Assembly (NCBI GenBank): GCA_947305825.1
Contig: CAMZET010000004.1
Span: 1-19,607, forward strand
Length of the DNA stretch: 19,607 bases
From: an uncultured Verrucomicrobiota bacterium
GTDB lineage: Bacteria; Verrucomicrobiota; Kiritimatiellia; RFP12; UBA1067
Direction: 5' to 3'
Shown here: piece by piece, positions 6,901 to 14,689 of the stretch
Layout: every line of letters starts with the position of its first letter
How positions within the stretch are numbered: position 1 is the stretch's first letter
Notes under the pieces: model-generated
Told to the model about the DNA's origin: nothing
What the model saw: only the letters and a program-made list of their open reading frames with translations
Database searches by the model: none
Position numbers and translations under genes: made by a program

Positions 6901-7881
6901 CTACAGGTTTCTGATGGTGTCCTGGGCGGCGCGGACGGTAGCCCCGCAGCAGTCGATGACGCCGGCGAATTCGGGCAGTATCGTCCCGTTTGAGCCCGAG
7001 CCGATGGTTTTGAGGCGGAACAGGAGGATGTATCTGGAATAGAACTTCCTGTTTGCGAAGGAGGCGTACGGGGCGGAGTCGAGTCCGGCGTCGGCCTTGC
7101 CGATGATGGAGGCGTTGTCTCCGAGGCCGAACGCGAGGAGCGGACCGCCCGAGGCGGCGACTTCGGCCTTCGAGACGTCTTCGCCGTAAATCTTCGACGT
7201 CATGAAGTTGCCCGTGAAGGTGGAGTTCGTCACGCCGAGCTCCGAGCCGCAGGCTTGGTATATGAGGCGGCCGAGATTGTTGAGCGGCGTTATGGCGGCC
7301 ACGGCCATTTGCGGCTTCACGGTGCGCACGATGCATGCCGACAGCAGCGGGTCGAGCCCGTTCGCCGCCGTCGGTATCGTGCCGTCCGCGTTTGAGTTGC
7401 CGGTGTCGCTGGAGTATTTCATCGAAGGGTAGTCGTGGGCGTATTCGGTGAACTGCGTGACGTATTTGAAGCCGATGCGCTGGAGCGCGACCACTTCCGG
7501 CTGGCTGAGGCGGTAGACGCACAGCGCGTTGAGGAGCCCGGGCGTCATGCCCGAATTCTTCTCGCGCACCGCGTCGGTGGTGTCGTCCTTCGGTCCCTTG
7601 TAGAGGACGCCGTTTGCGTCATCGAAGTCGAAGCCGGCGGCCCCGGAGGCGGGCGAGTCGGTGCTCGTGGCGTACACGAGGGAGTCGAGTTTCGAGATGC
7701 CTTCTGGGTGGTTGGCGAGGAAGGAGTCCACGGTCCGTTCAATGGCCTTCTGGTTGGCGAGCGAGATTTTCCTGGCGGAAGCCTCGCGGACGCCGCCGAC
7801 CTTCGTGACTGCCAGCGTGGAGACGATGGCGATGAGCGCGATTACGAGCAGCAGCTCAATGAGCGTGAAAGCGTTCTTCAT
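6901..7881 (-). CDS. Prepilin-like protein with type IV pilin / type II secretion N-terminus
   Basis: The start MKNAFTLIELLLVIALIAIV is a type III signal: a very short basic leader, then Phe-Thr-Leu-Ile-Glu with the conserved Glu5 and a hydrophobic helix. The residue before the cleavage site is Ala rather than the usual Gly. At 326 residues it is much longer than a typical major pilin (about 150), as is common for pseudopilin-like proteins in PVC bacteria. The remainder is Ser/Asp/Gly-rich with paired cysteines near the end (DCCGA). The start at 7881 is set by the motif and AAGGAA upstream. No assembly ATPase or peptidase is nearby. Filament or surface-structure subunit is inferred. Confidence 0.85.
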   Translation of the reverse strand: MKNAFTLIELLLVIALIAIVSTLAVTKVGGVREASARKISLANQKAIERTVDSFLANHPEGISKLDSLVYATSTDSPASGAAGFDFDDANGVLYKGPKDDTTDAVREKNSGMTPGLLNALCVYRLSQPEVVALQRIGFKYVTQFTEYAHDYPSMKYSSDTGNSNADGTIPTAANGLDPLLSACIVRTVKPQMAVAAITPLNNLGRLIYQACGSELGVTNSTFTGNFMTSKIYGEDVSKAEVAASGGPLLAFGLGDNASIIGKADAGLDSAPYASFANRKFYSRYILLFRLKTIGSGSNGTILPEFAGVIDCCGATVRAAQDTIRNL

Positions 7882-7917
7882 GGTTTGTTCCTTGGTAGTG
7901 TATCTGCAATATGAAAC

Positions 7918-7950
7918 GCCGCGGCGGCGAACAAGGTTCACCGTCGCGGC
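7918..7950 (-). terminator. Hairpin between the ABC ATPase and prepilin-like genes
   Basis: On the minus strand GCCGCGACGG and CCGCCGCGGC form a 10-position stem with one mismatch and a 13-base loop, followed by the U-rich GTTTCATATT. It lies 17 bases after the ABC ATPase stop codon, consistent with a rho-independent terminator of moderate strength. Confidence 0.5.
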
Positions 7951-7967
7951 GAGGCTGCTTTCCGCCG

Positions 7968-8777
7968 CTATACGAGCGGCTTGCCAATCTTGGGCACGCT
8001 GGCCATGAGGTAGCGCGTGTATTCTTCCTTGGGAGTGCGCAGCACTTCGTCCACGGTGCCGGACTCGACGATTTTGCCCTTGTTCATCACGATGATGCGG
8101 TCTGCGACGTGCTGGACGACGCCGATGTCGTGGGTGATGAAAAGGAGCGAGAGTGAAAGTTTCGCCTTGAGTTCCGCGAGGAGGTCGAGGACCTGGGCGC
8201 GGATTGAGAGGTCGAGTGCGCTGACGGCTTCGTCGCAGATTAGGAGTTTCGGCTTGAGGGCGATGGCGCGGGCGATGCAGATGCGCTGGCGCTGGCCGCC
8301 GGAGAATTCGTGCGGATAGCGGTCGAGGACTTCGGGGCCCAGGCCGACGCTTTCGAGCAGCGCGGCGGCGAAGTCGCGCCGCTCGGCCTTCTTGCACAGG
8401 CCGTGCACCACCGCTCCCTCCGTCAGGATTTCCTGTATCGTGTGGCGCGGATTGAGCGAGGCGTTCGGGTCCTGGAAGACCACCTGCACCTTGCGGCGGT
8501 ATTCCATCAATTCGCGCCCGCGCAGCGAGAGTATGTCCACGCCGTCTAGCTTGATTGAGCCGGCGCACGGCTTGTTGAGCATGAGTATGGCACGGCTCGT
8601 GGTGGACTTGCCGCAGCCGGACTCGCCTACTACGCCCAGCGTCTCGCCGCGCCGCAGGTCGAAACTGACCCCGTCGACCGCCTTGACGTAGCCGACGGTT
8701 CGCGCTAGCACGCCTTTCTTGATTGGGAAATAGACCTTCAGGTCCCGTACTTCTAGGATGTTGTCAACCTGTTCCAT
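7968..8777 (-). CDS. Dipeptide/oligopeptide ABC transporter ATP-binding protein (DppF/OppF type)
   Basis: Cytoplasmic ATPase subunit that powers peptide or nickel-type importers. The 269 residues include Walker A GESGCGKS (51-58), the signature SGGQRQR, Walker B LLICDEAVSALD, and the switch His in ITHDIG. The DppF-like features are the 'YFPIKKG' start and the 'FQDPNASLNPR' Q-loop segment. The family's C-terminal oligopeptide-binding extension is short. No permease, partner ATPase or binding protein is in the window, and the gene has its own promoter and a terminator-like hairpin after it, so it appears monocistronic. Its partners may lie elsewhere. The start at 8777 is chosen from the alignment-like opening and a weak AAGG upstream. 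Confidence 0.88.
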   Translation of the reverse strand: MEQVDNILEVRDLKVYFPIKKGVLARTVGYVKAVDGVSFDLRRGETLGVVGESGCGKSTTSRAILMLNKPCAGSIKLDGVDILSLRGRELMEYRRKVQVVFQDPNASLNPRHTIQEILTEGAVVHGLCKKAERRDFAAALLESVGLGPEVLDRYPHEFSGGQRQRICIARAIALKPKLLICDEAVSALDLSIRAQVLDLLAELKAKLSLSLLFITHDIGVVQHVADRIIVMNKGKIVESGTVDEVLRTPKEEYTRYLMASVPKIGKPLV

Positions 8778-8810
8778 GTCGTTCTTTTGCCTTTTTGCGT
8801 AGCGGCATAT

Positions 8811-8819
8811 ATTTTACCA
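8811..8819 (-). promoter_or_regulatory. Extended -10 promoter of the ABC ATPase gene
   Basis: The minus strand reads TGGTAAAAT, with the same surrounding ATATGG...ATAT context as the ParE/GyrB promoter. The predicted leader is about 27 bases. Confidence 0.55.
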
Positions 8820-8857
8820 TATTTCCGGCGCTTCGGTTTAGGGTTTGGCAGTGGAAA

Positions 8858-8870
8858 CGGCGAGACGCCG
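8858..8870 (-). terminator. Weak hairpin after the thiamine pyrophosphokinase gene
   Basis: CGGCG-TCT-CGCCG followed by TTTCC on the minus strand, 30 bases after the stop codon at 8901. The stem is only five pairs, so it is a weak candidate for the end of the pfp-to-thiN operon. Confidence 0.3.
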
Positions 8871-8900
8871 AGCGTGACAAAAGAGAAGCGCGGTGCGGCG

Positions 8901-9530
8901 TCAGAAGTTGAGGCAGGCGAGGACGGGGCGGTTCGAGGCGAGGGAAACGGTGCTGGAGGTAGCGCGGTTGAGCGCGGCGCAGTGGAGGTTGGCGAGGGCG
9001 ACGCCGTCGAGCGGCCATTCGAGCCCCTTCGAGCGGACGCTCGTATTCGGATGAGGCGCGAAGATGGAGACGGCGGCGCCCGGCGCGACGGCGAAGGAGT
9101 GCCAGTCGCCGTCGCCTGGCACCGGCGCGAAGCGGGCGCGGTCCGTGACGGTCTCGAGCCCGAGGTCGAGCGCGAGAAACAGGTTGGCGATGGTGTGGTC
9201 TTCGCGTTTTCCGGTGGCGCCGAGGATGAGCGGAGGCCACCAGGAGCGTTCGCGGCAGAGGCGGGCGGCCTTTGCGAGGTCGTTCGTCTCCTGCTCGGCG
9301 ACGCGGACGATTTCGACGCCGTGCGCGAGTGCGGCGTCGCGTGTCGCAGCGGAGATTGAATCGAGGTCGCCGACTATGGCGTCTGGGATGCGCGAGGAGA
9401 GGGCGAACAGGGCGTCGGCCGCGCCGTCGCAGGCGACGACGCGCTGCGCCTCGTCGAGCAGGCGGCGAGCCGCGGTCCCCGGCGCCGGGAAGTCGCCGTT
9501 GGCGAGAATCACCGTCGCGACAGCGCTCAT
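8901..9530 (-). CDS. thiN: Thiamine pyrophosphokinase
   Basis: Transfers pyrophosphate from ATP to thiamine to make the cofactor TPP. The 209-residue chain shows the family's conserved blocks: ACDGAAD (33-39), VGDLDS (53-58), ETNDLAKA (81-88, usual form DxTDxxKA) and GATGKREDHTIAN (104-116). The start at 9530 is chosen because it overlaps the ruvC stop as ATGA, which implies coupled translation; longer in-frame starts are ruvC in another frame. It ends the pfp operon. Thiamine genes also occur in the pfk operon (thiS, thiF), but biosynthesis of the pyrimidine half is not visible. Confidence 0.9.
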   Translation of the reverse strand: MSAVATVILANGDFPAPGTAARRLLDEAQRVVACDGAADALFALSSRIPDAIVGDLDSISAATRDAALAHGVEIVRVAEQETNDLAKAARLCRERSWWPPLILGATGKREDHTIANLFLALDLGLETVTDRARFAPVPGDGDWHSFAVAPGAAVSIFAPHPNTSVRSKGLEWPLDGVALANLHCAALNRATSSTVSLASNRPVLACLNF

Positions 9531-10021
9531 ACCCGCTCGCCTCCGCCGAGAAGCGGCCCGCGCGAGTGCGCGTGGCATATCGCCATCGCAAGCGCGTCTG
9601 CCGCGTCGTTCTGCGGCAGCTCGCCCAGCGCGAGGAGCGTCTTCACCATCCGCTGGACCTGCGACTTGTCCGCCATGCCGACGCCGCAGACTGCGGATTT
9701 CACGCGCCTTGGCTCGTATTCGTATATGGGGAGGTTCGCCGCCGCCGCCGCCACGAGCACCGCGCCGCGCGCCTCTCCAAGCACCATCATCGTGTTCGCG
9801 TTCTTGCCGTAGATTACCTTCTCGATGCTTGCGACGTCCGGCGAGTGCTGCGCAATAAGCGCCGAAACCTTCGCGTGTATGTTGAGGACGCATTGGGAGA
9901 CCGGCAGGTCGCGGGCGTTCGGGATGTTGCCCCAGTCGAGAGCGACGAGACGGCTGCCGGAAACTTCCACGACGCCGTAGCCCGTCGAGCGCAGCGAGGT
10001 GTCTATGCCAAGGACAATCAT
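9527..10021 (-). CDS. ruvC: Crossover junction endodeoxyribonuclease RuvC
   Basis: Resolves Holliday junctions in recombination together with RuvAB. The protein has 164 residues, typical length. The RNase H-fold acidic residues are all present: Asp7 (GIDTSLRSTGYG), Glu67 (IEKVIYGKN) and the pair Asp139/Asp142 in NDAADALAMA. The start at 10021 overlaps the stop of the upstream symporter gene as ATGA, and the end overlaps the thiN start in the same way. RuvA and RuvB are not in the window; placement inside a metabolic and transport operon is unusual. Confidence 0.95.
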   Translation of the reverse strand: MIVLGIDTSLRSTGYGVVEVSGSRLVALDWGNIPNARDLPVSQCVLNIHAKVSALIAQHSPDVASIEKVIYGKNANTMMVLGEARGAVLVAAAAANLPIYEYEPRRVKSAVCGVGMADKSQVQRMVKTLLALGELPQNDAADALAMAICHAHSRGPLLGGGERV

Positions 10022-11340
10022 AGCGAGCCGAAAATGCCGGCGAGGAGCACGGCGACGATGAGAAGGGGGATGGCGACGGCGAAGTGGGCGCGGAGGAAGC
10101 GAGGGAAGCGTACGCCGGCGCCGGTGTTGACTTCGGCGAGGAAGGCGCTCCAATTCCAGCCGCCCGGCCAGGAGACGAAAAGGGCCTGCGCGAGGGCGCC
10201 GAGCGGGAGCCAGAGCTGGCTGACGGCGAAATCCTCCCAGGCGAGGACGCGCTCGTGCAGGACGCACGGGAGCGAGGCGGCCGCGACGGCGAGCCCGACG
10301 GCGATGGAGACGCGGCCGCGCGAGACCGCGCCGCGTCCGCCGCGCCCGCGGCGACGGGCGAACTCGTCGCATATCCCGCCTATAAGGCACTCGAATACCG
10401 CTATGATAGTCGTGAACGCCGCGAACGACAGGAACAGGAAGAACGCGCATCCCCAGAGCCGCCCGCCAGGCATCCTCGCGAAAACTTCAGGAAGCGCGAT
10501 GAATATGAGACCGACGCCGCTGGACGGCTCGACGCCGTACGACATGCAAGCGGGAAATATCACGAGACCGGCGAGAAGCGCCACGAGCGTGTCTATCGCG
10601 ATTATCACGGCCGCCTCGCTCGCCAGCGTCCGGCGCTTGTCCATGTAGCTGCCGAATATCGTCATGCAGCCGATGCCGAGCGAGAGCGTGAAGAACGCCT
10701 GTCCCATCGCTTCGAGGACGCCCCGCCAGGGATGGAGCATGAAGCGCTGCCAGTCGGGCATCAGGTAGAAGCGGACGCCGGCGGCTGCGGCCGGGAGCGT
10801 GAGGGCTTTCGCGGCCAGGACGGCCAGCAGCGCGAGGAGCGAGACCATGAGGAACTTCGTGACGCGCTCCACGCCCTTGACCACGCCGGCGCGGCAGACC
10901 GCCGTCGCGCCGGCCACCGTCGCGAGCATGTAGGCCGCGCACGTCGCGCGGTCTGCCGTCAATGCCCCGAAAGCGACGGGCGCGCCGGACGCCGCGTAGT
11001 CCAGCGAATACTTCAGAAGCCATCCCGCGACGTCGGTGTAGTAGCACATGAGCACGAAGTTGCCGACGAAAATGACGCCACCGGCGGCGCGCCAGGCGCG
11101 CCGGCGCGACAGCTTCCAGAGCGCTCGCGCTATCCCGCGCTTCGACGCTCGCCCGATCGCCAGCTCCGCCGCCAGAAGCGGGAATCCCAGCACCGCAAGA
11201 AACGCCAGATACACAAGCACGAACGCCGCCCCGCCGTTGCGCCCCACCACGTACGGGAAGCGCCACACGTTCCCAAGCCCGACGGCGCATCCCGCCGCCA
11301 GCATCAAAAAACCGAACCTCGACGACAACCGCTCCCGCAT
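10018..11340 (-). CDS. Sodium-dependent transporter, SNF/NSS family
   Basis: Inner-membrane sodium-coupled symporter, probably for an amino acid. The 440-residue protein is hydrophobic with about 11 membrane segments (LeuT-like fold). The first helix carries the family signature GCAVGLGNVWRFPYVVGRNGG (residues about 17-37, in two halves around the unwound substrate site), and a later helix has QAFFTLSLGIG, also conserved. About 11 rather than 12 helices is common in bacterial members. The start at 11340 lies 10 bases after the AI-2E permease stop. Substrate cannot be read from the sequence. The C-terminal half has a stretch of Arg/Gly (RRRGRGGRG), likely a cytoplasmic loop. Confidence 0.92.
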   Translation of the reverse strand: MRERLSSRFGFLMLAAGCAVGLGNVWRFPYVVGRNGGAAFVLVYLAFLAVLGFPLLAAELAIGRASKRGIARALWKLSRRRAWRAAGGVIFVGNFVLMCYYTDVAGWLLKYSLDYAASGAPVAFGALTADRATCAAYMLATVAGATAVCRAGVVKGVERVTKFLMVSLLALLAVLAAKALTLPAAAAGVRFYLMPDWQRFMLHPWRGVLEAMGQAFFTLSLGIGCMTIFGSYMDKRRTLASEAAVIIAIDTLVALLAGLVIFPACMSYGVEPSSGVGLIFIALPEVFARMPGGRLWGCAFFLFLSFAAFTTIIAVFECLIGGICDEFARRRGRGGRGAVSRGRVSIAVGLAVAAASLPCVLHERVLAWEDFAVSQLWLPLGALAQALFVSWPGGWNWSAFLAEVNTGAGVRFPRFLRAHFAVAIPLLIVAVLLAGIFGSL

Positions 11341-11350
11341 CGGCGCTACC

Positions 11351-12445
11351 CTACACTATCGGCTTTATGTATTTCGATTTGAGCGCCCGCCAAAGAACCG
11401 TGCAGAACGCGGAAAGCGGAATCGCCAGCAGCATTCCAAGCACGGGCCCGAGCACCGTCGACCACAGGAAAAAGCTGAATATCACGCCCGCGTAGCCGAG
11501 ACCCGTCTTGCCCCCTTGTATGCGCGGCGTTATGAAATAGCCGTCCGCCACTTGCCCGAGCGCCCATACCGCCAGCACAAGCAGCACGCGCAGCGTCGAA
11601 CCGTCGTGCCCGAAATACGCCAGCGGCAGCGCCACCGGCAGGCACACGAACGAACCGAACAGCGGTATCAGGTTCAAGACGCCCAGCGCGAAGCCAATCA
11701 TGAAGCCGTATGGCAGCCCGACAAGCGCGAAACCGCCGCCGTACATCAGGCCTTCCAGCAGGCATATCACCGTCTGGCGCTGGAAGAACGACACCAGGAT
11801 GTCGACGAACGCATCTATCTGCTCTGCCACGAACGCCTTCGTCTCGTCCTTGAGGAAAGGCATTTCGTTGACTATTTCGCCGCCTGTGCGCGCCGGCGAC
11901 ATCAGGAAGAAAACGAAGAATATCATCGTGACGATGGCCGTCACGAGCGTCGAGAGAGCGCGGAGCGCACCGCTGCCGGCCTTCATCGCCGCGCCGCCGT
12001 AATTGGTGTAAAGCCCGGCCAAGTCTTCGTACGGCACGCCGAACTGGTCCAGTAGTGCCCTCGCGTTCGGGAACGTGGCGCGGAACCATTCCGTCACTTT
12101 CCCCACCAGCACCGGCCCTTGCTGTATCAGGTTCGTTATCTGCGAGACCATGACAGACCCAGCGTGCCACGCGAAAAATCCGGCAGGCACGAATATCGTC
12201 AGCAGCATCAGCACGAGCGCCAAAGTCCTGTTGCGCACCAGCCGCGTCCAAAGCCTGTAATACGGCTTGAAGAAGAGCGACAGGAAGAAGCCGAGGACCA
12301 CGGGAATAATCGCCGGCGACACGAACGACAGGGCCTTGAGCAAGGCCCAGGCCACGAACGCCACGAAAGCGAAGACGAGCGCGAGCGACAGCACTGTCGC
12401 TCCGCTCGCCACGGTCTTGCGCTGGTTTTCCGACAACGCTAGCAT
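11351..12445 (-). CDS. AI-2E family transporter (PerM-like permease)
   Basis: Integral membrane protein of 364 residues in the AI-2E/PerM family, whose members include proposed autoinducer-2 exporters and Na+/H+ antiporters; function in this organism is unknown. Visible are two N-terminal hydrophobic helices, a soluble middle part (QITNLIQQGP to about YTNYGG), then a C-terminal block of helices. That block carries the family pattern of NLIPLFGSF and a final segment with DGYFITPRIQGGKTGL. A strong GGGGAGG precedes the ATG at 12445. It lies 15 bases after the PPi-phosphofructokinase stop and 10 bases before the SNF symporter. Confidence 0.9.
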   Translation of the reverse strand: MLALSENQRKTVASGATVLSLALVFAFVAFVAWALLKALSFVSPAIIPVVLGFFLSLFFKPYYRLWTRLVRNRTLALVLMLLTIFVPAGFFAWHAGSVMVSQITNLIQQGPVLVGKVTEWFRATFPNARALLDQFGVPYEDLAGLYTNYGGAAMKAGSGALRALSTLVTAIVTMIFFVFFLMSPARTGGEIVNEMPFLKDETKAFVAEQIDAFVDILVSFFQRQTVICLLEGLMYGGGFALVGLPYGFMIGFALGVLNLIPLFGSFVCLPVALPLAYFGHDGSTLRVLLVLAVWALGQVADGYFITPRIQGGKTGLGYAGVIFSFFLWSTVLGPVLGMLLAIPLSAFCTVLWRALKSKYIKPIV

Positions 12446-12460
12446 TGTCAGCCTCCCCTG

Positions 12461-13822
12461 CTAGAACAGCGTCACCGTATCCGGCAACTCGCCGACAATC
12501 GGGCGGGCGTAGTCGAGAAACGCCTGCGTGACGTCCACGCCGCTCTTGGCTATGAATTGCTTCGGCAGCGAGCGCGTGTATTTGGCGGCGTCGCGTATGG
12601 GCAGCGAGACGTAGTCCACGCCGTAGCGTTTCTTGCCGCGCACCGTCTCGTCAGCGCGGACGATGCCGACGGTCCCCTTCGAATGCACGCCCTCGCCGCG
12701 CGCGCTCTTGACCGCGAAAAGCACGGCGAACGCGCCGCAGTGACGCGCCTCGTCGACGTCCACTTCGCTCTGCATTCCGGGGAACGAACGCTGCAGATAC
12801 CCGAAAGTGTCGGCGCGCACGCGCTTTACGCCGGACGCCTTCACGGCCTTCGCCAGATAGTCGCCGAGCGCTCCCGTGCCGCTCATCTGCACGTTGCCGT
12901 GCGAGTCCGTCTCCTTCGCGCCGAGCGTCGCGCCAATCGGCACGCCGTCCTTGCCGCGTATCCCTTCGGAAACCGCGACGACGCAGCGACCGAGACGCTT
13001 GACGACATTGTTGACGTCCTTGACGAACTTGTCGAGCGAGAAGGGGACTTCCGGGAGGTAGACGAGATGCGGGCCGTCGTCTTCGGCGGCGCGGGCGAGA
13101 GCGCTGGCGGCGGTGAGGAAGCCGGCGTCGCGCCCCATTATCACGTCGATTTTGACGCCGCCGAGAGCGCGGTTGTCCAGGTCGTCTCCGCGTATTGCGC
13201 TGGCGACGAAACGCGCCGCAGAGCCGAAACCGGGCGTGTGGTCGCAACTGCGCAAATCGTTGTCGATCGTCTTCGGTATGTGGTAGACGACGAGCGGATA
13301 GCCTTCGCTTTCAGCTTCTTCGGCGACGATGCGGGCGGCGTCGGCGGAGTCGTTGCCGCCTATGTAGAAGAAGAAGCCGACGTTGCGGCGCTTGAACTCC
13401 TCGAAGATTTTCCGGCAGTCTTCGGCGTCCGGCTTGTGCCGGCACGAACCGAGCGCGGACGATGGGGTCGTGAGCAGCTTCGCGAGCGTGCTTTCGCGCA
13501 GTTTGGTGAGGTCGATATAGTCGCTTTTGAGGATGCCTTCGACGCCGTGCTTGGCGCCGAGGATTTTGCCGAACTTGAAGTCGGGGTACAATTCGCGGAT
13601 GCTCTGCATGACTTCGACGGCGCCGACGAGCGAGGCGTTGATTACCATTGTCGGCCCGCCGGATTGCGCGATGACGACATTCTTCCTGTTGAGGCGCACA
13701 TCCGGGATTTCCGGGACTGCTGACGTCTTCGCCGCTTGCGCGCCTTTCGCCGGAGCCTTGGCCCTGGCCGCGCTTTTCGCCACTTGCCTGCGTTTCGCCG
13801 TTTTCTTCGCTGCTGTATTCAT
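12461..13822 (-). CDS. Pyrophosphate-type 6-phosphofructokinase
   Basis: Interconverts fructose 6-phosphate and fructose 1,6-bisphosphate using pyrophosphate. The motif IGGNDSAD (154-161) places Asp158 where ATP enzymes have Gly104, and PKTIDND (183-189) has the Lys that replaces Gly124; together these are the PPi signature. MGRDAGF (229-235) binds the sugar phosphate. The 453-residue chain starts with about 35 residues rich in Lys and Ala (KKTAKRRQVAKSAARAKAPA and following), absent from ordinary PFPs. The next methionine lies inside the catalytic domain, and the promoter sits about 60 bases upstream. No clear Shine-Dalgarno precedes the ATG, so a start at a non-ATG codon after the basic tail cannot be excluded. 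First gene of a five-gene operon ending in thiN. Confidence 0.9.
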   Translation of the reverse strand: MNTAAKKTAKRRQVAKSAARAKAPAKGAQAAKTSAVPEIPDVRLNRKNVVIAQSGGPTMVINASLVGAVEVMQSIRELYPDFKFGKILGAKHGVEGILKSDYIDLTKLRESTLAKLLTTPSSALGSCRHKPDAEDCRKIFEEFKRRNVGFFFYIGGNDSADAARIVAEEAESEGYPLVVYHIPKTIDNDLRSCDHTPGFGSAARFVASAIRGDDLDNRALGGVKIDVIMGRDAGFLTAASALARAAEDDGPHLVYLPEVPFSLDKFVKDVNNVVKRLGRCVVAVSEGIRGKDGVPIGATLGAKETDSHGNVQMSGTGALGDYLAKAVKASGVKRVRADTFGYLQRSFPGMQSEVDVDEARHCGAFAVLFAVKSARGEGVHSKGTVGIVRADETVRGKKRYGVDYVSLPIRDAAKYTRSLPKQFIAKSGVDVTQAFLDYARPIVGELPDTVTLF

Positions 13823-13880
13823 GTCGGTAGTATGGTGTATTGCGTGATATGTGAGATGGCCGTTGTTGTCGTTAGAAGGT

Positions 13881-13889
13881 ATTTTACCA
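13881..13889 (-). promoter_or_regulatory. Extended -10 promoter of the pfp operon
   Basis: The minus strand reads TGGTAAAAT, giving a predicted leader of about 52 bases before the ATG at 13822. All downstream spacers to thiN are 15 bases or less, or overlaps. Confidence 0.55.
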
Positions 13890-13929
13890 AAAATCGGCGG
13901 CATCGGCTTAATCGGCGAGCGCTCAAGGC

Positions 13930-13938
13930 AAAAAAAAA
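13930..13938 (-). terminator. T-run after the initiator tRNA
   Basis: Nine T residues on the minus strand follow the encoded CCA end of the initiator tRNA directly. With the acceptor stem upstream this could stop the tRNA transcript. Confidence 0.45.
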
Positions 13939-14015
13939 TGGTTGCGGGGGCTGGATTTGAACCAACGGCCTTCAGGTTATGAGCCTGACGAGCTACCATG
14001 CTGCTCCACCCCGCA
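13939..14015 (-). tRNA. tRNA-fMet (CAT), initiator
   Basis: 77 bases including encoded CCA. Acceptor TGCGGGG/CCCCGCA, D-arm GAGCAGCATGGTAGCTC, anticodon stem TCAGG/CCTGA around loop CTCATAA (anticodon CAT), T-loop TTCAAAT. The D-arm and loop sequences match bacterial initiator rather than elongator Met tRNA. Two deviations from the E. coli form are visible: a T1-A72 pair instead of the C1xA72 mismatch, and A29-T41 in place of the first of the three anticodon-stem G-C pairs. It is probably co-transcribed with the tRNA-Arg 15 bases upstream. Confidence 0.93.
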
Positions 14016-14030
14016 ATCAAGCGTTTCAAA

Positions 14031-14107
14031 TGGCGCGCCCAGCAGGAGTCGGACCTGCAACCCTCAGATTCGTAGTCTGATACTCTATCCAGTTGAGCTA
14101 TGGGCGC
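14031..14107 (-). tRNA. tRNA-Arg (ACG)
   Basis: 77 bases including encoded CCA. Acceptor GCGCCCA/TGGGCGC with discriminator G73, D-arm AGCTCAACTGGATAGAGT, anticodon stem TCAGA/TCTGA around CTACGAA (anticodon ACG, read as ICG after deamination and decoding CGN Arg codons), T-loop GTCCGAC region. An extended -10 lies 21 bases upstream. Confidence 0.96.
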
Positions 14108-14128
14108 TCATCGTTGAAAACGGCGCAT

Positions 14129-14137
14129 ATTATATCA
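14129..14137 (-). promoter_or_regulatory. Promoter of the tRNA-Arg/tRNA-fMet pair
   Basis: The minus strand reads TTGCGG, 17 bases, TATAAT, with TG one base before the hexamer (TGATATAAT) and ATGCGCC after it. This is the best -35/-10 pair in the window. The ATGCG that follows recurs after the -10 elements at 6224 and 6727. Confidence 0.7.
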
Positions 14138-14160
14138 TATTCGCCGACGCTCCGCAAGGG

Positions 14161-14181
14161 GGTAAATTCCTGGAATTTACC
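14161..14181. repeat. Perfect inverted repeat between the tRNAs and the RAYT gene
   Basis: GGTAAATTC-CTG-GAATTTACC, nine pairs with a three-base loop. It lies 65 bases after the RAYT stop and 24 bases before the tRNA -10 element. It has no U-tract on either strand, so it could be an operator-like site or a weak terminator. The rest of 14108-14246 holds only the tRNA promoter; I see no gene in it. Confidence 0.5.
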
Positions 14182-14560
14182 GTTTAATGGATTCGGAAAT
14201 GCGCTGGCGGCAGACGGAAAGAAACAAACCGCTGAATTTAACGACGCTATATCCTGCCCGTCGCCTTCAACATCGTCTCAAGCATGCCATTGGGCGCGAT
14301 GTCGCCGGTCCATATTTCGTCGGCGTGGCGAATAACGTATTCATTGCACCAGGTCGCGACCTTCTTGTTGAGGCTCGAGCCGGGCGGTTGCGGCGAAATG
14401 AAGAGCGCGCGCCCCTCCTTGAGGGCGGCCTGGAGCTCAGGCGACAGGTCGCACTCTAGCGGCAGACCCTGGGGAACGACCTGAATTATCGAGCGGCCCT
14501 TGGCGATCGCACGGCGCATGGCTTCGCGTTCCTGTGCGCTCGTAAAGGTCGAAATGAGTG

Positions 14561-14578
14561 GCGGGGCTGAAGCCCCGC
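14561..14578. repeat. Perfect palindrome inside the RAYT gene
   Basis: GCGGGGCT-GA-AGCCCCGC, eight pairs with a two-base loop, a second kind of REP-like palindrome. It encodes the RGASAPP part of the low-complexity segment of the fusion protein. Confidence 0.6.
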
Positions 14579-14656
14579 GCACCGATACATGCGCGTCACC
14601 GCCGCCGGCCATATCGCCGCAACCCTCATCGTCGCGGCGTCCCGTCGCCCCCTGCT

Positions 14657-14689
14657 CCATATCGGGGCGGCGGACTTCCGTCCGCCGCC
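14657..14689. repeat. REP element inside the RAYT coding sequence
   Basis: CCATATCGG followed by the perfect 10-pair palindrome GGCGGCGGAC-TTCC-GTCCGCCGCC (14666-14689). It shares the CATATCGG head and GGCGGAC/GTCCGCC arms with the REPs at 15463, 18494 and 19251. It encodes RRTEVRRPDM in frame. Confidence 0.7.

Noticed and set aside
6901..8568. Prepilin-like gene extended to 555 residues
   Set aside because: The upstream 229 residues overlap the ABC ATPase in another frame and are Arg-rich; the type III signal fixes the start at 7881.
10084..11382. 432-residue open frame on the plus strand
   Set aside because: Antisense to the SNF symporter; Arg/Glu/His-rich shadow.
12155..12190. Third sigma-54 promoter (TGGCACG on the minus strand)
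   Set aside because: Lies inside the AI-2E permease gene and lacks the TTGC part at the right distance.
12557..13723. 388-residue open frame on the plus strand
   Set aside because: Antisense to the PPi-phosphofructokinase, whose motifs are clear.
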